Shown piece by piece: positions 10,617 to 19,440 of a DNA stretch of 64,000 nucleotides. Position 1 is the stretch's first letter; each line of letters begins with the position of its first letter. Source of the DNA: Porphyromonas catoniae ATCC 51270 (GTDB lineage Bacteria > Bacteroidota > Bacteroidia > Bacteroidales > Porphyromonadaceae). Below the pieces are notes generated by a model. That model ran no database searches. It was not told the DNA's origin and saw only the letters and a program-made list of their open reading frames with translations. A program made the translations under genes and the position numbers. Location of the stretch: positions 25,978-89,977 of the forward strand of contig NZ_JDFF01000013.1 in the NCBI RefSeq assembly GCF_000565015.1, written 5' to 3'.

Positions 10617-10725
10617 GGGTATCCCCACAACCTTCCAAGAGGTATCCCCGTAAACTCCTCAAGGTTTCCCTCGGTACCTCTGAGTAGTTTCCCTCAGTAC
10701 TTCATGAAGGTCATCCAAGTACATT
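10617..10725. repeat. family C dyad array, copy 2 (5 units, 109 bp)
   Basis: Units of 17 bp start at 10617, 10640, 10663, 10686 and 10709 with 6-nt spacers tccaag, cctcaa, ctgagt, catgaa. The first two (GGGTATCCCCACAACCT, AGGTATCCCCGTAAACT) match copy 1 at 7495-7626; later ones are degenerate. The last unit ends 14 bp before the next start codon, so the array probably lies in that gene's leader or promoter. Confidence 0.72.
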
Positions 10726-10739
10726 AAAAATAGCAGACG

Positions 10740-12182
10740 ATGCTCCATAGCAAGATCCGCCAATATATCATAGATTTCCTCATCGGGCCACTCTTCGTCC
10801 AAGGACAAGGGGAGGATCGGTACCAGCGTCGCTTTGAGGCCATTGGATATACCAATGACCCCGAGGAAATGAAGCACTATCCGATCATCATCCGCCCCTC
10901 AGGCTTCTTTGATCGGACAAGCTACGGTACCCCTAAGAGCTACCCCAGCCTACCACTAGCAGAGTGGCGGGGCATCCCCATCCTCTTCGGGGAGCCTAGA
11001 GAGGAATGGAACGCCTCGAGGACCCAACTGGTTATCCACGCAGACCTAATAGCCTCTACCTTTTTCCTCATCTCACGTTATGAGGAGATGTATCTCAGAC
11101 ATGAACGAGATAGCTATGGGCGATTTCCAGGCAAGAGTTCGCTCCCTTACCGAGCAGGGTTCCTTCATCGTCCCATCGTGGACGAATATGGAGCCGCCCT
11201 TAGAGCGCTACTCAGAGACGAAGGCTTCCTAGAGCGACACCACCTCAGGATGGAGGAGCGATCAGCTACGTTTAGTACTGTGAACCTCACGCATGACCTA
11301 GCACGTCCATACAATTATAGGGGCTGGCGAAGCTTCCTCAGAGCGTGGCTGAAGGAAAAGCAAAATCCGCTGAAGGCTCTGCGCCTCTCCTTCTCTCGAG
11401 ATACGGAGGATGATTACTATACCTTCCCTAAGTTCCTAGGGTGGGATAGCAGGCTTAGAGATCAGCTGGGAGACAAGAGGGTCTTCATTCGCTTCTTCGT
11501 ACGTATGCCCTCACGTCACCCGCTAGATAAACCACGGTATCACCTGAAGTCAGCCTACCTCCATCGGGTACTACTCGAGGCTAAGCGTGCAGGAGTGAAG
11601 CTGGGGCTACAGTGTAGCTTCGCCTCAGGGCAACACGTAGAGCGTATCAGCGAGGAGCGCAGAGTCTTCGAGCGTTATCTTCGTCTGCCTCCTCAGGGCA
11701 TACGGCACAACAAGCTTGCCTCTTGCGAGCCAGAGGATCTCCTGCAGACCTTCTTCTCAGGCTTTCGTAACGACTATACAATGGGCTATGCAGACGTGGC
11801 AGGCTTCCGCCTTGGCACCTGTCGCCCCGTGAAGTTTATCAACCCCAATACCCAGCTCCTCACCGAGCTGGTACTACACCCTCTCACCCTTCGAGACCTC
11901 ACCCTCAGCGAAGAGCGATACATGGGGCTCACCTACGACGAGGCAGAGCGAGTAGCCAGCGAACTGATTCGCACAACGGCTCGTTACAATGGTGAGCTGA
12001 CCCTGCTATGGCACAACGACCTACTCTCGCATAAGACGCACCCTTGGCACTCCGTCCTCTACCGAGCGATGCTCCGCCTCATTGAGGAGATAGACCAAGA
12101 GGCGTCAGAGCAGAGCAATCATACCTCCCCTACACCGACAACAGAGCCTTCTCTCCAAGCAAGGCCAACACCTAGAGCTTAG
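10740..12182 (+). CDS. polysaccharide deacetylase-like protein (DUF7033-type)
   Basis: A 480-residue cytosolic-looking protein that resembles the Bacteroidota family with an N-terminal DUF7033-type region (about 20-170) and a NodB-like deacetylase barrel. The usual first metal and catalytic motif, THDVD as I recall for the family, reads THDLA here (184-188), so the second Asp is missing. The region GIRHNKLASCEPEDLLQ and the late ELTLLWHNDLLSHK resemble the family's later barrel motifs. The C-terminal 25 residues are low-complexity Ser/Thr/Pro. Family members often occur with polysaccharide genes, but none are adjacent here. Activity is doubtful. Confidence 0.65.
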   Translation: MLHSKIRQYIIDFLIGPLFVQGQGEDRYQRRFEAIGYTNDPEEMKHYPIIIRPSGFFDRTSYGTPKSYPSLPLAEWRGIPILFGEPREEWNASRTQLVIHADLIASTFFLISRYEEMYLRHERDSYGRFPGKSSLPYRAGFLHRPIVDEYGAALRALLRDEGFLERHHLRMEERSATFSTVNLTHDLARPYNYRGWRSFLRAWLKEKQNPLKALRLSFSRDTEDDYYTFPKFLGWDSRLRDQLGDKRVFIRFFVRMPSRHPLDKPRYHLKSAYLHRVLLEAKRAGVKLGLQCSFASGQHVERISEERRVFERYLRLPPQGIRHNKLASCEPEDLLQTFFSGFRNDYTMGYADVAGFRLGTCRPVKFINPNTQLLTELVLHPLTLRDLTLSEERYMGLTYDEAERVASELIRTTARYNGELTLLWHNDLLSHKTHPWHSVLYRAMLRLIEEIDQEASEQSNHTSPTPTTEPSLQARPTPRA

Positions 12183-12307
12183 AGATTACACAACAAGTCC
12201 TCTGTCCTCGGAGTATAATCCTTCCGCCCATCTCTAGCTACTTTTCATTCTTTACCCACCCCACCCAATCTACTCTCACCCCATCCCTTCCCCCGCACCT
12301 TCCCTTT

Positions 12308-13390
12308 ATGTCCACAGACCTCTTTACTCCGCTTAGCTTCGATTATCCCTCACCCTATCCCTTCACCATCTGTGCAGGCCCATGTAGCGCAGAGACGGAG
12401 GCTCAGACCTATGAGACAGCGAAGCAACTTCAAGCGTGCGGGATACGCCTCTTTAGGGCAAGCCTATGGAAGCCTCGTACCCGCCCTGGTACGTTTGAGG
12501 GGGTAGGAGAAGAAGGTTTACCGTGGCTTCGGCGGATCGAGACAGAGCTGGGCATGCAAGCCTTGACCGAAGTTGCCTCCCCTTCACACGTGGAGTCTGC
12601 TCTAAGGGCCGGGCTACACACCTTTTGGATTGGAGCAAGGACTACCGCTAGCCCCTTCGCCATTGCCGAGCTTGCCGAGGCTCTACGTGGCACAGAGGTA
12701 ACACTCCTTGTGAAGAACCCACTAAACCCTGATATCGAGCTGTGGGAGGGAGCCTTAATGCGCTTCCTCCATGCAGGTATCACTCAGATTGGAGCTGTAC
12801 ACCGAGGCTTCAGTACCTACGGAAAAGGGCAATACCGCAACACACCGCTCTGGCAAATACCCATCGAGCTCAGCAGGAGACATCCTGAGCTTACCATACT
12901 AAGTGACCCCAGCCACATAGCAGGGCGTAGGGAGCTCGTCCCCGTCGTGAGCCGAGCATCCATGGAGATGAACTTCTCTGGGCTCATGGTGGAGGTACAT
13001 CCACACCCCGATGAAGCATGGAGTGACTCTGCCCAGCAGCTCACTCCTGCAGCACTCGTCTCCCTCCTAGATGCACTGGACATCCACCCGACACGCAACA
13101 CCGCAGACTCCGAGGAGCTACGAGCGCTACGTGGAGAGATTGATCGCATAGACCACGAGCTCCTTCGCCTCATGAGCGAACGAATGAAGTATGCCCAGCA
13201 CATCGGAACAATCAAGGCCAAGGCACATCTACCGATTGTTCAGCCTGAACGCTACCGCTACCTCATTGAGGAACGGCTCCGCGACGGCAAGGCTTTGGGT
13301 CTAGAGGAGGGCTTCCTCCACGAACTCTTCAGCTCCATCCACGAGGCATCAGTACACGTCCAGCACACCCATAGCCACAGCGAGTCATGA
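12308..13390 (+). CDS. bifunctional DAHP synthase / chorismate mutase
   Basis: The N-terminal 250 residues are a type I DAHP synthase: ICAGPCSAE (about 21-29), LWKPRTRPGTFEG, a KNPLNPD loop and LSDPSHIAGRR. It condenses PEP with erythrose 4-phosphate at the first step of aromatic amino acid synthesis. Residues about 265-350 form an AroQ-type chorismate mutase helix bundle (ELRALRGEIDRIDHELLRLM, then KAHLPIVQPERYRYL). The fusion is common in Bacteroidota and couples the first and branch-point steps; the mutase domain may act as the feedback sensor. The end overlaps folK by 4 nt (ATGA). No specific operator was seen. Confidence 0.93.
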   Translation: MSTDLFTPLSFDYPSPYPFTICAGPCSAETEAQTYETAKQLQACGIRLFRASLWKPRTRPGTFEGVGEEGLPWLRRIETELGMQALTEVASPSHVESALRAGLHTFWIGARTTASPFAIAELAEALRGTEVTLLVKNPLNPDIELWEGALMRFLHAGITQIGAVHRGFSTYGKGQYRNTPLWQIPIELSRRHPELTILSDPSHIAGRRELVPVVSRASMEMNFSGLMVEVHPHPDEAWSDSAQQLTPAALVSLLDALDIHPTRNTADSEELRALRGEIDRIDHELLRLMSERMKYAQHIGTIKAKAHLPIVQPERYRYLIEERLRDGKALGLEEGFLHELFSSIHEASVHVQHTHSHSES

Positions 13391-13797
13391 GTACCCCCCA
13401 TCGCTTCATCCTCACCCTTGGGAGCAACACCCAAGCGGAGCATCATATAGCCTATGTGCAGAAACGCCTCTTCTCGTTCGGAGGCTGTAGGCTACGTTGC
13501 TCCACTCCTCGCCGCTCAGCACCTGTGGAGTTTCCCCTCTCCTCTACCCCCTTCACTGATGTCGTCATTGTTGGGGACACACACGATGAACTTACCCTTT
13601 TCAGTAGAAAGCTCAAGGAGCTAGAGCAAGAAGCTGGTCGTACCCCCGAGCAAAGAGCTACACGACCAGAAGAGATACCTATTGATATTGACCTCATCAC
13701 ATGGGATGAGCAGATACTGAAACCTCGTGACCTCAGTCGCCCCTACCTGCGCCTAGGTCTCACCGAGCTCGGGGTGGAGCTACCCCAAGTCCCTTAG
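13387..13797 (+). CDS. folK: 2-amino-4-hydroxy-6-hydroxymethyldihydropteridine pyrophosphokinase
   Basis: HPPK transfers pyrophosphate from ATP to the pterin precursor of folate. The 136-residue product has the LTLGSNTQAEHHIAYV N-terminus, PVEFPLSSTPFTDVV, and the diagnostic RPEEIPIDIDLI with metal-binding Asp residues. It is somewhat shorter than E. coli FolK and lacks the usual final HP-rich lid segment in strong form (PYLRLGLTELG). It overlaps the preceding gene by 4 nt and is 31 nt before murF. Confidence 0.85.
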   Translation: MSTPHRFILTLGSNTQAEHHIAYVQKRLFSFGGCRLRCSTPRRSAPVEFPLSSTPFTDVVIVGDTHDELTLFSRKLKELEQEAGRTPEQRATRPEEIPIDIDLITWDEQILKPRDLSRPYLRLGLTELGVELPQVP

Positions 13798-13828
13798 CCC
13801 CACACTCCCCACAACTATCCTCATCAAA

Positions 13829-15178
13829 ATGACTACAATAGAAGAGCTCTATACCCTCTATCTCCAGCATTCCACAGTCTCTACCGATACCCGAAAGCTC
13901 CCTAAAGATTGCCTCTTCTTTGCACTGAAAGGGGCAAACTTTGATGGGAATAAATATGCCCTTTCAGCCCTAGAGGCAGGGGCTGCCTATGCTGTCATCG
14001 ACGATTGCACCCTAGCGGACAAGGATGATCGACTACTCCTAGTACCTGACGTCCTCTACGCCCTACAACAGCTTGCTCGTCACCACAGACACCAACTCAA
14101 GACCCCTGTAATCGCAATCACGGGTACGAACGGGAAAACCACCACAAAGGAGCTAACCGCCTCTGTGCTGGCTCAGGGCTACCAGCTACTCTTCACCGAG
14201 GGCAACCTCAATAATCATATTGGCGTCCCACTTACCCTCCTTCGCCTCACACAGAAGCATCAGCTTGCTCTCATTGAGATGGGAGCGAGCAAGCCTGGCG
14301 ATATCGCAGAGCTATGTGCCATCGCTGAGCCCAACTATGGACTCATCACTAACATTGGTCAAGCACACCTCGAGGGCTTTGGCTCAATCGAGGGCGTGAG
14401 GAAGACTAAGGGTGAGCTGTACGACTATGTGCGTACGCATGGAGGTGTACTCTTCGTTCATGCTGAGGATACCACCCTCCTACAGATGAGCGAAGGTGTG
14501 CAAAGGGTACTCTATGGGACAGACAAACTCCATCAACCATCTACAAAAAGCACCCCCCTTGTACAAGGCGAAGTAAAGGCTGTGGAACACCAACTCTTCT
14601 TGAGCTTTAGCTGGACCTGTCCCTCCCTCTCACTCCCAGAGCAGGAGGTCACAACACACTTAGTCGGGGCATACAACCTCCCCAACGCTCTAGCAGCAAT
14701 TACAATTGGGCTCTTCTTCGACATCCCTGTTAAAAAGATTAGTGAAGCCCTCAGAGCCTACACACCGAGCAACAGCCGATCTCAGTTCATCCTCTCCGAT
14801 CGGGGGAACCGCATCATCGCAGATGCCTACAATGCTAACCCCTCGAGTATGAAGAAGGCTATCGAGAATTTCCTTAGCATCCTCCCTCTAGGTACCCCGC
14901 GCACCCTCATCCTCGGAGATATGAATGAGCTGGGTACAGCCTCTGAGGATGCCCATCGGCAACTCCTAGAGATGCTCCGAAACGAGGCTATGAAACACCC
15001 TCTAGAGTTTCTTCTCTGTGGGCCTAAGTGGCAGGCATTGCTCGGGAGTGAACCCAACATCTTCCCCTCAGTATCAGAGCTTAAAGACTACCTCACAGCT
15101 CACCCGCTAAACGATACCCTCATTCTACTTAAAGGCTCAAACAGCATTCACCTCTCTGAGCTCCTCCCACTACTATAA
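13829..15178 (+). CDS. murF: UDP-N-acetylmuramoyl-tripeptide--D-alanyl-D-alanine ligase
   Basis: MurF adds D-Ala-D-Ala to the UDP-MurNAc tripeptide, the last cytoplasmic step of peptidoglycan precursor synthesis. In 449 residues the ATP loop [11 protein letters not shown] is at 98-108. The family segments STDTRKL, NLNNHIGVPLTLL, EMGASKPGDI, NIGQAHLEGFG and ADAYNANPSSMK follow in the expected order, and the C-terminal domain has GDMNELG. Here it is separated from murE and mraY and grouped with folK and the DAHP synthase, an unusual setting compared with a compact dcw cluster. Confidence 0.95.
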   Translation: MTTIEELYTLYLQHSTVSTDTRKLPKDCLFFALKGANFDGNKYALSALEAGAAYAVIDDCTLADKDDRLLLVPDVLYALQQLARHHRHQLKTPVIAITGTNGKTTTKELTASVLAQGYQLLFTEGNLNNHIGVPLTLLRLTQKHQLALIEMGASKPGDIAELCAIAEPNYGLITNIGQAHLEGFGSIEGVRKTKGELYDYVRTHGGVLFVHAEDTTLLQMSEGVQRVLYGTDKLHQPSTKSTPLVQGEVKAVEHQLFLSFSWTCPSLSLPEQEVTTHLVGAYNLPNALAAITIGLFFDIPVKKISEALRAYTPSNSRSQFILSDRGNRIIADAYNANPSSMKKAIENFLSILPLGTPRTLILGDMNELGTASEDAHRQLLEMLRNEAMKHPLEFLLCGPKWQALLGSEPNIFPSVSELKDYLTAHPLNDTLILLKGSNSIHLSELLPLL

Positions 15179-15662
15179 GATAAGCTACCTAGACTCTACG
15201 GGCTATCCTTTTCCCTTCCCTCTAGGGAGCCTATTCCATTAAAGCTCTCGCCCCCTCTAACTATACGTAATGTACAAGTTGAGGGGGCATATATGCGATC
15301 TATACCAATACCTTACACGCAGGAACCATTAGCCTACAAATCTTTTAGCCTCGCATCTTTTCTTGACGTCTCCCCTGCCCAGCTCCCCCCCCTCCGATCT
15401 CACCCCTAGAGAAGAGACGATGGAGCTCACACGAAGTACAGCTCATAAGTATTGCATAGTTGGTTGTTTTTTCGTACTTTTGTGCGCTGTTTATCAAATA
15501 GTATCATTGCGAGCTGAAGGATTGACAGAGTCTTATCGCCCAGTACTGGGAGAGTAATGTGTGATGTGTCTGTGTCCAACTCTTATGACCAGCACACGAA
15601 GACAATGTCCGCTCATGAGGTCTCGCATTTCGTCTAATTTAACTAACAACAAGACAGAAGGA
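15179..15662. other. intergenic region before rplM
   Basis: This gap carries an imperfect hairpin at 15250-15288 (GCCCCCTCTAAC with GTTGAGGGGGC, no T run) that may end the murF transcript, and the rplM promoter at 15451-15482. A 64-codon reading frame at 15363-15557 covers the promoter and is not believed. The leader from about 15489 to 15662 shows no recognised element. Confidence 0.45.
15451..15482 (+). promoter_or_regulatory. promoter of rplM-rpsI
   Basis: ATTG at 15451-15454, 20 bp, then TACTTTTG at 15475-15482. A good Bacteroidota promoter giving a leader of about 175 nt before rplM. Confidence 0.72.
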
Positions 15663-16118
15663 ATGGACACTTTAAGTTTCAAGACCGTTTCTGCAAACAA
15701 GGCTACCGTCACAAAGGAGTGGGTGGTCGTGGATGCTTCTGGTCAGAGCTTGGGACGTGTATGCTCCAAGATCGCCAAGTTGCTCCGTGGCAAGTACAAG
15801 CCCAACTTCACGCCTCACGTAGACTGTGGGGATAACGTGATTGTAATCAATGCAGATAAGGTAGTCCTCACTGGTAAGAAGTGGGACGACCGAGTTTATC
15901 TCAAGTTCTCTGGCTACCCAGGTGGGCAGCGTCAGTTTAGCCCCCGCTTCCTACAGGCTAAGGGCTCTGATCGTCTCTTCCGCAAGGTGGTCAAGGGTAT
16001 GCTCCCTAAGAATCGCCTCGGGGCTGCTATCCTAGCTAATCTCTATGTATACGACGGAGCAGAACACAAGCACGAAGCTCAGCAGCCCCGTCTCATCGAT
16101 CTCAACACGCTAAAGTAG
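15663..16118 (+). CDS. rplM: 50S ribosomal protein L13
   Basis: L13 is an early-assembly protein of the large subunit. From the ATG at 15663 it has 151 residues: a short extension MDTLSFKTVSANKATVTKEW, then VVVDASGQSLGRVCSKIAKLLRGK, GDNVIVINADKVVLTGKKWDD and the C-terminal GMLPKNRLG. The open frame runs further upstream, but residues there are unlike L13 and the ATG at 15663 gives the family start. It is 10 nt before rpsI, the conserved L13-S9 pair. Confidence 0.97.
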   Translation: MDTLSFKTVSANKATVTKEWVVVDASGQSLGRVCSKIAKLLRGKYKPNFTPHVDCGDNVIVINADKVVLTGKKWDDRVYLKFSGYPGGQRQFSPRFLQAKGSDRLFRKVVKGMLPKNRLGAAILANLYVYDGAEHKHEAQQPRLIDLNTLK

Positions 16119-16128
16119 TACTAGGACT

Positions 16129-16515
16129 ATGGAATTGATCAATGCCATTGGCCGTCGTAAGGCCGCAGTAGCCCGTGTATATGTATCTGCTGGTAGCGGG
16201 AAGATCACTATCAACAAGCGTGACATCGCTGTCTACTTCCCCTCATCTATTCTACAGTACATCGTTCGCCAGCCTCTCTCGACGCTCGACGCTGTAGAAA
16301 AGTATGACATCAAGATCAACCTCAAGGGTGGAGGATTCAAGGGTCAGAGTGAAGCCGCTCGCCTCGCTATCGCTCGCGCTCTTGTCAAAATCAACGAAGA
16401 AGACAAGCCTGCTCTGCGTGCAGAAGGATTCCTTACTCGCGACTCTCGTGTCGTTGAGCGTAAGAAGCCAGGACGCCCCAAGGCTCGCAAGCGCTTCCAG
16501 TTCAGCAAGCGTTAA
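16129..16515 (+). CDS. rpsI: 30S ribosomal protein S9
   Basis: S9 sits in the head of the small subunit and its C-terminal tail reaches the P-site tRNA. The 128 residues show AIGRRKAAVARVYV, the GGGFKGQSEAARLAIARALV helix region and the basic tail ending KARKRFQFSKR. Length and termini match the family. It follows rplM directly. Confidence 0.97.
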   Translation: MELINAIGRRKAAVARVYVSAGSGKITINKRDIAVYFPSSILQYIVRQPLSTLDAVEKYDIKINLKGGGFKGQSEAARLAIARALVKINEEDKPALRAEGFLTRDSRVVERKKPGRPKARKRFQFSKR

Positions 16516-16572
16516 TACCTTGTTGTGGGCTAGCTGATAGTCCACTAGGTGTTATCTCGCGTTTAGTATCTA

Positions 16573-16616
16573 AACTGCCTAGAGCTACGGCTCCTGAGCT
16601 GTCCTACCAGGCAGTT
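16573..16616 (+). other. hairpin between rpsI and rpsB
   Basis: AACTGCCT (16573-16580) pairs with AGGCAGTT (16609-16616); an inner GAGC/GCTC stem lies between. There is no strong T run after it. It may be an attenuator or part of a ribosomal-protein leader for rpsB. Confidence 0.4.
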
Positions 16617-16656
16617 GAAAGTAATCCTGTTACATTTATAGAACGTAAACGAAATC

Positions 16657-17484
16657 ATGTCAAGAGTTTCCTTTGACCAACTCATAGAAGCTGGTGCACA
16701 CTTCGGTCACCTCACACGTAAGTGGAACGCAGCTATGGCTCCATACATCTTCATGGAGCGCAACGACATTCACATCATCGACCTTCACAAGACTGTTGTT
16801 AAGGTAGACGAAGCAGCAGAAATCGCTAAGGCCATGGCCAAGGGTGGCAAGAAGATCCTCTTCGTTGCCACTAAGAAGCAGCTCAAGGGAGCTGTAGCAG
16901 AGCTCGCTAAGGCCGTAGGTATGCCCTACGTCACTGAGCGCTGGCCAGGTGGTATGCTCACAAACTTCGCTACGATCCGAAAGGCCGTAAAGAAGATGGG
17001 CGACATCGATAAGATGACTGCAGATGGTACATTTGATAATCTCTCCAAGCGTGAGAAGCTCCAGATCTCACGTCAGCGTGCTAAGCTAGAGCTCACACTT
17101 GGCTCAATCGCTGACATGAGGCGTCTGCCCTCTGCTCTCTTCGTCGTAGACGTTATGAAGGAGCATATCGCAGTAGCTGAAGCTAAGCGTCTTGGAATCC
17201 CCGTCTTTGCTATTGTGGACACCAATAGCGATCCTTCCAATATCGACTACGTTATCCCTGCCAACGACGACTCGGCAGCTGCAGTAGAGATCATCGTCTC
17301 TGCAGTATGTGCTGCTATCTCCGAAGGTCTACAAGAGCGTAAGGCTGAAGGTAAGGGTGACGAGAAGGATGAAAACGAAGAGGGTGTAAAGCGCATCGAG
17401 CACGGTCGTTCTCGAAACGGTGCCGCACGTCGCCCTCGTAAGGCCGCTGCATCTTCTGAAACAGAAGTAGAAGCAGAAGCCTAA
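16657..17484 (+). CDS. rpsB: 30S ribosomal protein S2
   Basis: S2 binds the small subunit back and supports S1 function. The sequence starts MSRVSFDQLIEAGAHFGH and contains KWNAAMAPYIFMERNDIHIIDL, VTERWPGGMLTNFATIRK and VDTNSDPSNIDYVIPANDDS. At 275 residues it carries about 40 extra C-terminal residues, rich in Glu, Arg and Ala, compared with short S2 proteins; such tails are common in Bacteroidota as I recall. The tsf gene follows, the usual rpsB-tsf order, with a hairpin in the 171-nt gap. Confidence 0.97.
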   Translation: MSRVSFDQLIEAGAHFGHLTRKWNAAMAPYIFMERNDIHIIDLHKTVVKVDEAAEIAKAMAKGGKKILFVATKKQLKGAVAELAKAVGMPYVTERWPGGMLTNFATIRKAVKKMGDIDKMTADGTFDNLSKREKLQISRQRAKLELTLGSIADMRRLPSALFVVDVMKEHIAVAEAKRLGIPVFAIVDTNSDPSNIDYVIPANDDSAAAVEIIVSAVCAAISEGLQERKAEGKGDEKDENEEGVKRIEHGRSRNGAARRPRKAAASSETEVEAEA

Positions 17485-17557
17485 CTGTGTAACTACCTTT
17501 CCTCTACCCTCCCCTCTTGGAGGCTGTATAAGGGACAAAGGTAGACACCCCAAAGAG

Positions 17558-17600
17558 GCGAGGATGAGCGAGCGCAAGGTTGCTCGTCCTCGCTTCATTT
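17558..17600 (+). terminator. hairpin between rpsB and tsf
   Basis: GCGAGGATGAGCGAGC pairs with GTTGCTCGTCCTCGC around a GCAAG loop (17558-17593), followed by ttcattta. It could be an attenuator that lowers tsf relative to rpsB. Confidence 0.55.
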
Positions 17601-17655
17601 AGAGGGGATAAGAGATCCAAAAGAAGTCAAACACAATTCAAACTATACAAACACA

Positions 17656-18480
17656 ATGGGTGTATCAATCCAAGACATCGCCAAGCTCCGTAAGCTAACG
17701 GGGGCAGGGATGATGGATGTCAAGAAGGCTCTCGAAGAAGCTGCTGGTGACTTTGAGAAAGCTATCGAACTACTCCGTAAGCGTGGTCAGGCTCTAGCTG
17801 CCAAGCGTTCAGATCGTGAAGCAGAAGAGGGCTGTATCCTTGCTGCTCACGAAGGTGGCTATGCTGTAGCTATCGAGATCAAGTGTGAAACGGACTTTGT
17901 AGCAAAGAATGAAGATTTCATCGCTCTTGCCAAGTCTGTCCTAGACGTTGCTAAGAGCAAGCCCGAAATCTCTAAGGATGCACTCCTGGCTACGCCTCTC
18001 GCAGATGGGCGTACAGTACAGGAGCACATCACAGAGCGTAGCGGCGTAACGGGTGAGAAGATGGAGCTTGGCTACTACGAGTTTGTCAAGGGGGCATCTG
18101 CTATCTCTTACATTCATCCAGGTAATCGACTTGCTACCATCGTAGCCTTCAACGAACCCGTAGATGCTCAGGTCGCTCGTGACGTAGCGATGCAGATTGC
18201 AGCTATGAATCCTGCCGGTATCACCGAGGATGACGTACCAGCTGACATCAAGGAACGTGAGCTATCCATCGCACGTGATAAGGCTCGTGAAGCAGGTAAG
18301 CCCGAGAACATCATCGAGCATATCGCCGAGGGAGCACTAAAGAAATACTACAAGGAAAATACCCTCCTTGAGCAAGCATTCGTCAAGGACAACAAGGTAA
18401 ACATCCAGCAGTATCTTCAGGCTCAGAGCAAGACCCTCACGGTCACAGCCTTCAAGCGTGCTTCACTCTCTGCTGAGTAA
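17656..18480 (+). CDS. tsf: elongation factor Ts
   Basis: EF-Ts exchanges GDP for GTP on EF-Tu. The N-terminal UBA-like region LRKLTGAGMMDVKKALEEA is followed by the KCETDFVAKNEDF motif that contacts EF-Tu. The 274 residues continue with the second core subdomain (HPGNRLATIVAFNEP) and an end in which the DNKVNIQQYLQ segment is recognisable. It ends the rplM-rpsI-rpsB-tsf group. Confidence 0.97.
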   Translation: MGVSIQDIAKLRKLTGAGMMDVKKALEEAAGDFEKAIELLRKRGQALAAKRSDREAEEGCILAAHEGGYAVAIEIKCETDFVAKNEDFIALAKSVLDVAKSKPEISKDALLATPLADGRTVQEHITERSGVTGEKMELGYYEFVKGASAISYIHPGNRLATIVAFNEPVDAQVARDVAMQIAAMNPAGITEDDVPADIKERELSIARDKAREAGKPENIIEHIAEGALKKYYKENTLLEQAFVKDNKVNIQQYLQAQSKTLTVTAFKRASLSAE

Positions 18481-18513
18481 TCCCTTTACCTCCCCTGAGA
18501 GATAGTAACGAAT

Positions 18514-18560
18514 AGCCCCCACCGCAGATGCTATGTCTGCAGTGGGGGCTTTAGTTTTAC
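18514..18560 (+). terminator. terminator of tsf
   Basis: AGCCCCCAC and CGCAGA pair with TCTGC and AGTGGGGGCT (18514-18550), followed by ttagtttt. A strong intrinsic terminator. Between it and the tRNA promoter nothing else was seen. Confidence 0.85.
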
Positions 18561-18788
18561 CTTCCTTGTAAGGATACCAGACAGACTCTGCATTTACCTT
18601 TCGCAACCTAGGCAAGGGCATCAGATTCCACAGCATGATTTCTGCCCCTGCATAATGTAAGGAATGAGCCTCATTACGTGAGGGAATTGGCATAACAAAG
18701 GCTCCCCAGAGTAGGCTTATCCTTTTTCCTAAGGAGTACTGTGACTTTTCAAATGAGAGCTAGCACTGCTTCCCTGACATCCAAGGTG

Positions 18789-18820
18789 TTTGGCAGTCAT
18801 GATTTCTTGTACTATCTTTG
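18789..18820 (+). promoter_or_regulatory. promoter of tRNA-Asp
   Basis: TTTG at 18789-18792, 20 bp, then TATCTTTG at 18813-18820: a near-perfect Bacteroidota promoter 17 bp before the mature tRNA 5' end. Confidence 0.82.
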
Positions 18821-18837
18821 TTGAGCAAACGAGAGCT

Positions 18838-18914
18838 GGTGTGGTAGTTCAGCTGGTTAGAATACCTGCCTGTCACGCAGGGGGTCGCGGGTTCGAGTCC
18901 CGTCCATACCGCCA
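18838..18914 (+). tRNA. tRNA-Asp (anticodon GTC)
   Basis: A full cloverleaf is visible. The acceptor stem GGTGTGG pairs with CCATACC (one G-U), the D-arm includes GTTCAGCTGGTTAGAAT, the anticodon stem-loop CCTGC-CTGTCAC-GCAGG presents GTC, and the T-arm is GCGGG-TTCGAGT-CCCGT. The discriminator is G and the CCA end (18912-18914) is encoded. It decodes GAC and GAU. It is a single-tRNA transcript with its own promoter and terminator. Confidence 0.97.
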
Positions 18915-18917
18915 GGA

Positions 18918-18960
18918 TCGCTGTAAGACATTAAAGCCTTACAGCGACTTCTTTTTTTAT
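18918..18960 (+). terminator. terminator of tRNA-Asp
   Basis: TCGCTGTAAG (18918-18927) pairs with CTTACAGCGA (18938-18947) and is followed by a long T run. Confidence 0.9.
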
Positions 18961-19151
18961 TCATCCAAAGCCTCAAAGGATTACATAGCCAACTTCATCC
19001 ACGTAGGGCAACAAGGAAGCGAGGTAAGTAGACATCAATGCTATTTAGGCAGCAATAGATTGGTATAAGATTCCCAAACCAAGGCACACCTAAACATCCT
19101 AATAACAAGTTGGGAGCAAAGAAGATATGGGAATGTGCAAAGACGGCCAAG

Positions 19152-19260
19152 CAACTTACTATAACTCTCCTCGACGAGTTGTGGTAAGTCGTCCCAAAGA
19201 GTTGTGGTAAGTCTCTGCGACGAGTTATGGTAACTCGCAACGAAGACTTATGGTAACTCG
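19152..19260. repeat. family A dyad array, copy 2
   Basis: Five 17-bp units start at 19152, 19175, 19198, 19221 and 19244 with 6-nt spacers cctcga, tcccaa, ctgcga, caacga. Unit 4 is the ideal form CGAGTTATGGTAACTCG. Length is exactly 109 bp. The tail GTACAAAGTCCTTAAATA follows at 19272-19289. Apart from this array and its tail, the 18961-19388 stretch shows no gene. Confidence 0.95.
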
Positions 19261-19388
19261 TCTCCCCTCTGGTACAAAGTCCTTAAATAGGCAGGGTTTA
19301 GCATCAATGCCATGAGGTTATTGAGGTATTTGGAGGATGAGGTGTCTATAATGAGACAGGGGTAGTAGTATGTGTGGAGGTCTTTCTG

Positions 19389-19396
19389 TAACTTTG
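19389..19396 (+). promoter_or_regulatory. -7 promoter box of LysM-gene operon
   Basis: TAACTTTG matches TAnnTTTG and lies 45 bp before the LysM gene. The -33 position has no TTTG. Confidence 0.5.
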
Positions 19397-19440
19397 TGTT
19401 GTTTTGATAGACTAAGATATTCATTTAGATATACCTCCTT

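Noticed and set aside
15363..15557. 64-codon frame before rplM
   Set aside because: It covers the rplM promoter and looks random apart from one hydrophobic stretch.
18790..19068. 92-codon frame over tRNA-Asp
   Set aside because: It reads through the tRNA and its terminator.
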